64,000 bases of DNA from Stentor roeselii (taxonomy: Eukaryota > Ciliophora > Heterotrichea > Heterotrichida > Stentoridae): positions 186,001-250,000 of the forward strand of contig RSEH01000007.1 in NCBI GenBank assembly GCA_006503475.1, in the 5' to 3' direction. The notes beneath the pieces were generated by a model, which was not told the origin of the DNA, did not search any database, and saw only the letters and a program-made list of their open reading frames with translations. Numbering within the stretch: position 1 is the stretch's first letter; each line of letters starts with the position of its first letter. Positions 59,154 to 64,000 of this stretch are shown here, in pieces. The position numbers and the translations under genes are program-made.

Positions 59154-59562
59154 AATTCTATCAGAACCATTAAACTCTGAGTGCATATATTTTTGGCAAT
59201 GCAATTATCAATACCTATTTATATCTAAGACCTAATAGTTGATCAGCTTTCCTATCATCATAGTGTTCCTAGGACAGCTGTTTTTTCAGGCTAAAATCCA
59301 TATACATGAAAATTTCATTTTTCTTTTCAAATAAACATCTTTAATTTTTTATAAACTTAGAGATTTTTTTAAACAGTTGGATCTTTACGTTTGAATATCT
59401 ATATGTGCTTTTTTTTAATTAAATTAAAATTCTATTCGTTAGATACTCGAAATCGTTCTGCTGGACCGCCTGTTAAAAAATCCATTTTGATTTGAAGTTT
59501 ACAGCCTCGCCGGTCAGAATGATCAGCGAGAGTCCATCGATCCACCATTAGTTATTCAAAAA
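59154..59562. repeat. Dispersed repeat, copy B
   Basis: Same orientation as copy A, 2.48 kb away. It has the same blocks, with many substitutions in the middle. The terminal hairpin at 59506-59530 has two stem changes relative to copy A, one of which leaves a wobble pair. Confidence 0.85.
59506..59530. other. GC-rich hairpin in repeat copy B
   Basis: CTCGCCGGTCA, loop GAA, TGATCAGCGAG. Nine of eleven pairs are Watson-Crick, one is a wobble. The loop is the complement-like GAA instead of TTC. Confidence 0.9.
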
Positions 59563-60174
59563 GTGATTAATATATGATAATCGTTATATTTGATTTTTAT
59601 ACAAATAAAGTTGCACTTATTATTCAACTTAGATGAATACATAAAAAATATTTGAAACAATTATACACATCTCTTTTAATTCGCAGATATAAGCTATCAA
59701 GATCAATAGTTTTAATAAATCATATAATATTTTACCAGTTCAATATATAATATTACCAGATTCAAAAATATTTTAATAAAACCTCTGTTAGAACTTCATG
59801 AGAATTTATACTGATAAAATTTTAACATCTTAATTTTTAATATTACTTTAATAACTATTACTCAAATCCCTTAAATTATTTTGAATCAGTAGTCTGTTTT
59901 CTAGGATTACTTAGATTAATTCAAAATTTCAATATACAGAAGATTTACATTCAATGAGTTTATGTCACTGGAGTAAGGCATATATATACCATTTAACAAA
60001 TAATTATTACTTTACATAGATCACTAGATGTTAATACATAATTCATTCGCACAATTATGCAAAGTGGGTCATAAATTATCAAAAAAAATTCTTAAAAATT
60101 TATCCTAACTTATATCAAATTCATTATATATAAAGCAGACTGAAAATTATATTTACTATATATTTAAATGATCA
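59563..60174. other. AT-rich spacer downstream of the RNF213-like gene
   Basis: About 610 bases of very AT-rich DNA with nothing recognised. Confidence 0.6.
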
Positions 60175-63100
60175 TTATATAACTATATCTTCAAGATGAT
60201 TATAAAGCTCAAAACAGCTAGAAATAAGAATTCCATCCATATTCAATTTATTCTTAATGTTTTCTATAAGAATATCATTTATAGTTTCTGGCCAATAATC
60301 TTGACATTCTATATAATCACCTAAAAATTGATTAACATTGAGTACATCAATTGAGTGCCTTATAATAAACCTCAAAACAGCAAATTTTAAACATTCTAAA
60401 CTCGCGTAATTAGTAGGATCTTGTTTAATATCAAAAGCTACCGTTTTAATCATATCAACCTGATGCTTACTCTTAAACTCTATATTGATTAATTTTGTGC
60501 AAAAATAGGGAAAATAAGCAGTTTCGATAAGCTCAAAACAATGAATAAAATAGCAGATTGGAACATCATATAAGAAGGCTTTTTCATCAGTTATAAATGT
60601 CGAAATTTTTTTCGAAGATTCTGAAAGAATCTTAGCGAAGTTGCCAAGTGTTTTCGCTTCATTTGCCTTCTTATTACTGAGGTGCAATAGAATAAATCCA
60701 AGTGATAAGTAAATTTCTTTCAAAGCAGTTTCTTTTAAGTTGTTAATAAAACCCTTAATTTTCCTTTCTTTGAGCCCATCAAGAAAATTTTGTTTGATTT
60801 CTTCTCTGGTCTTTTGTATCAAACTGCAATCATCTGAGTTGGAAGTAAGTAGCTCGAATTGGTAGCGAATAAACTTCAGTTTTTCCGAATCAATCAATCG
60901 TTTTTGGATAATCTCAGTGAAAAGAGTCATTTGAAGCTTATCGAAGTCATAGATGATTTCTCTTCCTGAGCCGTATTTGAAATCATTTGAACTATAATTG
61001 TTGAGATCGCTCTCGGTTATTGGGTTCTTACTCAAAATATTTGCTTCCAAGATGAACTCAGCTGGATAATTGTTTTCGTCTAGAAAAGAAAATTTCGATT
61101 CATTTATTTGCTTAATCTTTAAAAATATATCTTTTAAAATGTTATTGTGATGCTCTGATAAATATGTAATCACTGCAGCCATATACATCCCTCCACCATT
61201 TTCTTTATTATCAATCAAGAAATAAATCAAAGGAGAATCTCTACTTAATTTGATTTTTTCCAACTGATGGCATTGATATTGAAGAAAATCAATTGATAAG
61301 TTATTCCAGGCAGTAAGAAAACTTTTAAATAGCTCCTCTGTCTCAGAACCCTCATCATCTAAAATTTTTTTTATAGGGATTTCTCTTGCTTGGTCTCTTG
61401 AAACTTGATATTTGAATCGATCTAGCAAGTGATTCACAAATCTCAGTATAGGAAACAAATTTGCTAGTTCTTTAATCATCTCCATGTTTTCCAAGAAAAT
61501 ATGAATTAAGAAATAATCAGATTCAATCATTTCATTGGAAAATTTATTATAAAAAACCGCTCTTAAAGATTCTAAACTTGGCTCTGTTTTGATTCGAAAG
61601 TGTTTGAAAAGTTTATATGAATCATCGGTTTTTGTTTCATTTAATAAATCTACACCTTTTGAATTATGTTTATTAAGTGAAGCATTGTATCTACGACAAG
61701 TTTCATGAATGTCATTTAGTTTCAAGTTAATGATCTGGCTTTCGAATTTCTGTTGAAATAAGATTCTTTCTTTATTATTAAGAAAATTAGAATTGAGAAT
61801 AGAGACTTCGTTGATAACAGAATAAATCCAGGCATACGGTAAAGAGCAATCAAGAGTTTTAAGTATTTGAACTACTTTAAGAAAGTATTTTTCCGTCTGA
61901 GCTATTAATAAATTCTTTAATTCGAGTTTTTGATCATTTTGAAAGCAATCAGTGAATTTTATGGTTTGCTGCAATTCATTTTCAGAAATAGTCCGAGTTT
62001 CAAATAGTAAGAGTAATAAACTCTTGGTGATTCCGTTTAAAAAATTGAATGATATAGGTTTAAGACAGCTTTCATATTTATCGTCTTGAATATCTCTTAG
62101 TTGATCTACATGGCAGCCAGGATTGAATTGAGATTCATATTTTTCTATCCATGATTTTAACAATACTTGAGCCTGGTCAAATGAAACTTCTATATGGCCT
62201 ACTCTTTTAATTAAAATATGATCTTTACCACCAATGCTTGCGTTGTCATATGGGCACTTTCCAATAGCCATCGGCTTTCCACAATTTCCAATAAAATATA
62301 TGAAATCACAAGTGTCAGAGCACTTATAGGCTTTTGTCTCTTTAATGCTATCAAAATCAATGAGTTTTAATCGATATTCTCTAACTCGAGAACTCGGAGG
62401 ATCAGCTGGAAAGTATAGAGAGTTTATATCTTGGATAATATTTTTGGGTGAATTTCCATTACTACTATAAATAATCCTTGAAAATCCATTGTTTTGAACT
62501 CTAGTACATAAAGTAACCAAATAAACGTAGCATCTCAATAAAATTAAATTCACTTTTTCCTGTGATAGTTCCGTATTGAGAGCAAAAAGCCCTCTTGAAA
62601 AATTATTGGTTAATTGTATTAAAAATAATCTATATTGCTCACCTATAGTCTTATTCAGTAATTCACGGTTTTGATTTAGCCATTCTAATAAAGTGTTGAA
62701 ATTCTGATTTTCGATTTTCCAGTACTGCAAAAATATTTCGTTTAGAAAGACTACTCCAATAGTTAGATGATCTTCGATATTCTCGAGTCTTTTTTTGAAG
62801 TTTTGGTTGTCATAGCCTGATATCAACTGACGAATTTCATTTGAAATTAGACTGATATTGTTTTTTCCGCAACTAGGAACTACTTCGATTTCTTTCTCTG
62901 CAAGAGACAGCCCAAGTATTTTCAAAAACTCGAAATTCTTTCGGTTAATCTTTCGATTTAGTTCTATTAGGCTGAATTCGGACATCTGATATAACATTTT
63001 TGCAAAATAAAATAAAAAATCATTTGAATTTGGCATGTTATTCATCAATAAGTCAATTATTCGATTGAATTGTAAATCATTAGACTCAGATACCATTTCT

Positions 63101-64000
63101 TTTAAGAGCAGTTTAATTGAGATCTTGCATTTAATTAAATAAATCAGCTTATATAGCGAATTTTTTTCTTTTTGAAAGATTGCTGGAAAATAGCATATGA
63201 GGCTTGACTCAATACTTTTTATTTTATAAACTCGATTAGTATTCCTTAATGTTGTTGTTGATTTGGCATAAAGGTTATCTTCTATGCAATCTCCAAGTAA
63301 TACAGCGAATTTTGAGTTTAACCCTTTAATTTCCAAAAATTCCATCACTGAATTAAAGATTCGGTTTTGGAAATCTATTGTAGTCACCTGTATACATTCT
63401 TTAATTTTATCATCGACTATAAATTCCAACCCCAAGTATGAGGTAATCATTTTCAATAAGGGTTTTGAGTATATTCCTATAATAGAGTCTTCAATGTATT
63501 TCAAAACATCTGGTAATACTACGAGATTGTTATTGATAAGTAGCTCCAGGTAATAAACCTGAAAGATTTCAGTTGACTTTTCATTATTTTTAAGATATCT
63601 GTTCGAAATTCCCAGCAAATATTCCATAAAAGGTTTACTGAAAATTTGATTCCCTGAACTTGCTTTTTCAACCAAGTTAACAATTTCATTGCAAGGCATT
63701 TTAATGTTGATAGCATGCAGGCTTAATTTAAAAATGAACTCAAACAACACAAAGTTGCTAATACTTTTATTAGATATGAGTCGAAGCTGAAAAACCAAAC
63801 TGTAGAAACCTTTTAGAATTTCGGAAGTAGACTTTAATGTTGACTCTGTAATTAGCATAAAATATCTAATTAGCATATCGATAAGTTCCTTTATAATAAA
63901 TATAATTAATTCGATAAAATTGAGATTTTCTGTATTATCTTTATTGATTATTTTAAGTAAGTATTCAATAAATGTCTGATTCGCGCTTGAAAAACTTTTG
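60175..64000 (-). CDS. Partial RNF213-like protein, RZ-finger and C-terminal domain
   Basis: The frame is open from the right edge of the window to the stop at 60175, so about 1275 C-terminal residues are visible and the N-terminus lies outside. A RZ-type zinc finger reads CSDTCDFIYFIGNC, GKPMAIGKCPYDNASIGGKDH, matching IGECGGPMEESKCPECGATIGG of RNF213/ZNFX1. After it, segments align by eye with the RNF213 C-terminal domain: LFKSFLTAWNNL (human FLSTWNKLR), GGGMYMAAVITYLSEHHNNIL (human GLGLCATALVSYLIRLHNEI) and YGSGREIIYDFDKLQMTLFTEIIQKRLID. RNF213 is a giant dynein-like AAA E3 ligase that coats lipid droplets and intracellular pathogens with ubiquitin. No RING is visible in this part; the AAA core would lie to the right of the window. 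Confidence 0.92.
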   Translation of the reverse strand, partial: KSFSSANQTFIEYLLKIINKDNTENLNFIELIIFIIKELIDMLIRYFMLITESTLKSTSEILKGFYSLVFQLRLISNKSISNFVLFEFIFKLSLHAINIKMPCNEIVNLVEKASSGNQIFSKPFMEYLLGISNRYLKNNEKSTEIFQVYYLELLINNNLVVLPDVLKYIEDSIIGIYSKPLLKMITSYLGLEFIVDDKIKECIQVTTIDFQNRIFNSVMEFLEIKGLNSKFAVLLGDCIEDNLYAKSTTTLRNTNRVYKIKSIESSLICYFPAIFQKEKNSLYKLIYLIKCKISIKLLLKEMVSESNDLQFNRIIDLLMNNMPNSNDFLFYFAKMLYQMSEFSLIELNRKINRKNFEFLKILGLSLAEKEIEVVPSCGKNNISLISNEIRQLISGYDNQNFKKRLENIEDHLTIGVVFLNEIFLQYWKIENQNFNTLLEWLNQNRELLNKTIGEQYRLFLIQLTNNFSRGLFALNTELSQEKVNLILLRCYVYLVTLCTRVQNNGFSRIIYSSNGNSPKNIIQDINSLYFPADPPSSRVREYRLKLIDFDSIKETKAYKCSDTCDFIYFIGNCGKPMAIGKCPYDNASIGGKDHILIKRVGHIEVSFDQAQVLLKSWIEKYESQFNPGCHVDQLRDIQDDKYESCLKPISFNFLNGITKSLLLLLFETRTISENELQQTIKFTDCFQNDQKLELKNLLIAQTEKYFLKVVQILKTLDCSLPYAWIYSVINEVSILNSNFLNNKERILFQQKFESQIINLKLNDIHETCRRYNASLNKHNSKGVDLLNETKTDDSYKLFKHFRIKTEPSLESLRAVFYNKFSNEMIESDYFLIHIFLENMEMIKELANLFPILRFVNHLLDRFKYQVSRDQAREIPIKKILDDEGSETEELFKSFLTAWNNLSIDFLQYQCHQLEKIKLSRDSPLIYFLIDNKENGGGMYMAAVITYLSEHHNNILKDIFLKIKQINESKFSFLDENNYPAEFILEANILSKNPITESDLNNYSSNDFKYGSGREIIYDFDKLQMTLFTEIIQKRLIDSEKLKFIRYQFELLTSNSDDCSLIQKTREEIKQNFLDGLKERKIKGFINNLKETALKEIYLSLGFILLHLSNKKANEAKTLGNFAKILSESSKKISTFITDEKAFLYDVPICYFIHCFELIETAYFPYFCTKLINIEFKSKHQVDMIKTVAFDIKQDPTNYASLECLKFAVLRFIIRHSIDVLNVNQFLGDYIECQDYWPETINDILIENIKNKLNMDGILISSCFELYNHLEDIVI

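Noticed and set aside
1-64000. Use of UGA as tryptophan (Blepharisma-type code)
   Set aside because: Conserved tryptophans are TGG and long genes have no in-frame TGA; frames end normally with the standard code.
1-64000. Telomeric repeats, rRNA genes, LINE/DNA-transposon genes or virus-derived genes
   Set aside because: None seen on either strand.

Overview
This window looks like macronuclear DNA of a heterotrich ciliate, most likely Stentor or a close relative. Three observations support this. Long genes are read with the standard code, with TAA, TAG and TGA all acting as stops. Four introns can be placed by protein continuity, and each is exactly 15 nt with the form GTA-N5-TAA-NN-AG. Genes are packed tightly on both strands in AT-rich DNA, with spacers often of 3 to 40 bp. 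The species name is an inference; the intron size and the code are read directly.

Left part, 1 to about 47.8 kb: a dense run of mostly housekeeping and ciliary genes. In order these are: a partial Cys-rich/LamG-like 7-TM surface protein; an AP180-like ANTH clathrin adaptor; two coiled-coil proteins; a Sec14/CRAL-TRIO protein with two introns; UTP21/WDR36 of the small-subunit processome; a 1853-aa propeller-solenoid protein; a kinesin; a small membrane protein; an F-box protein; a SNF1/MARK-type kinase; two proteins of unknown function; an FHA-RING protein; two small proteins; a UEV-like plus PH-like protein; a PKG with four cyclic-nucleotide domains; an ArfGAP-like protein without the arginine finger; a NASP-type histone chaperone; three initiator tRNA-Met copies; ribosomal protein eL41 (25 aa); a protein with twelve LRxxHFxLG repeats; a coiled-coil protein; APC1 (one intron); a TTLL enzyme with a signal anchor; a membrane protein ending in a PAM2 motif; and an acidic protein.

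Right part, about 47.8 to 64 kb: a sparser, more AT-rich region with a WD40 protein, an atypical kinase, an alpha-arrestin and the C-terminal part of an RNF213-like protein that runs off the right edge. The spacers hold broken gene copies: a Cys-rich receptor relic (53.2 to 53.7 kb), an axonemal dynein heavy chain relic (57.3 to 58.1 kb) and a TPR relic (58.1 to 58.8 kb). The last two lie between two copies of a roughly 420-bp dispersed repeat whose best-conserved part is a GC-rich hairpin.

The genes do not form a pathway. Several fit a large ciliated cell: kinesin, TTLL, the LRxxHFxLG protein, PKG and the Cys-rich surface protein. The most notable architecture is genomic: 15-nt introns that carry an in-frame stop, gene junctions reading TAA-ATA-ATG, convergent stops 7 to 11 bp apart, divergent starts 29 to 41 bp apart, and leaders almost without G on the sense strand.
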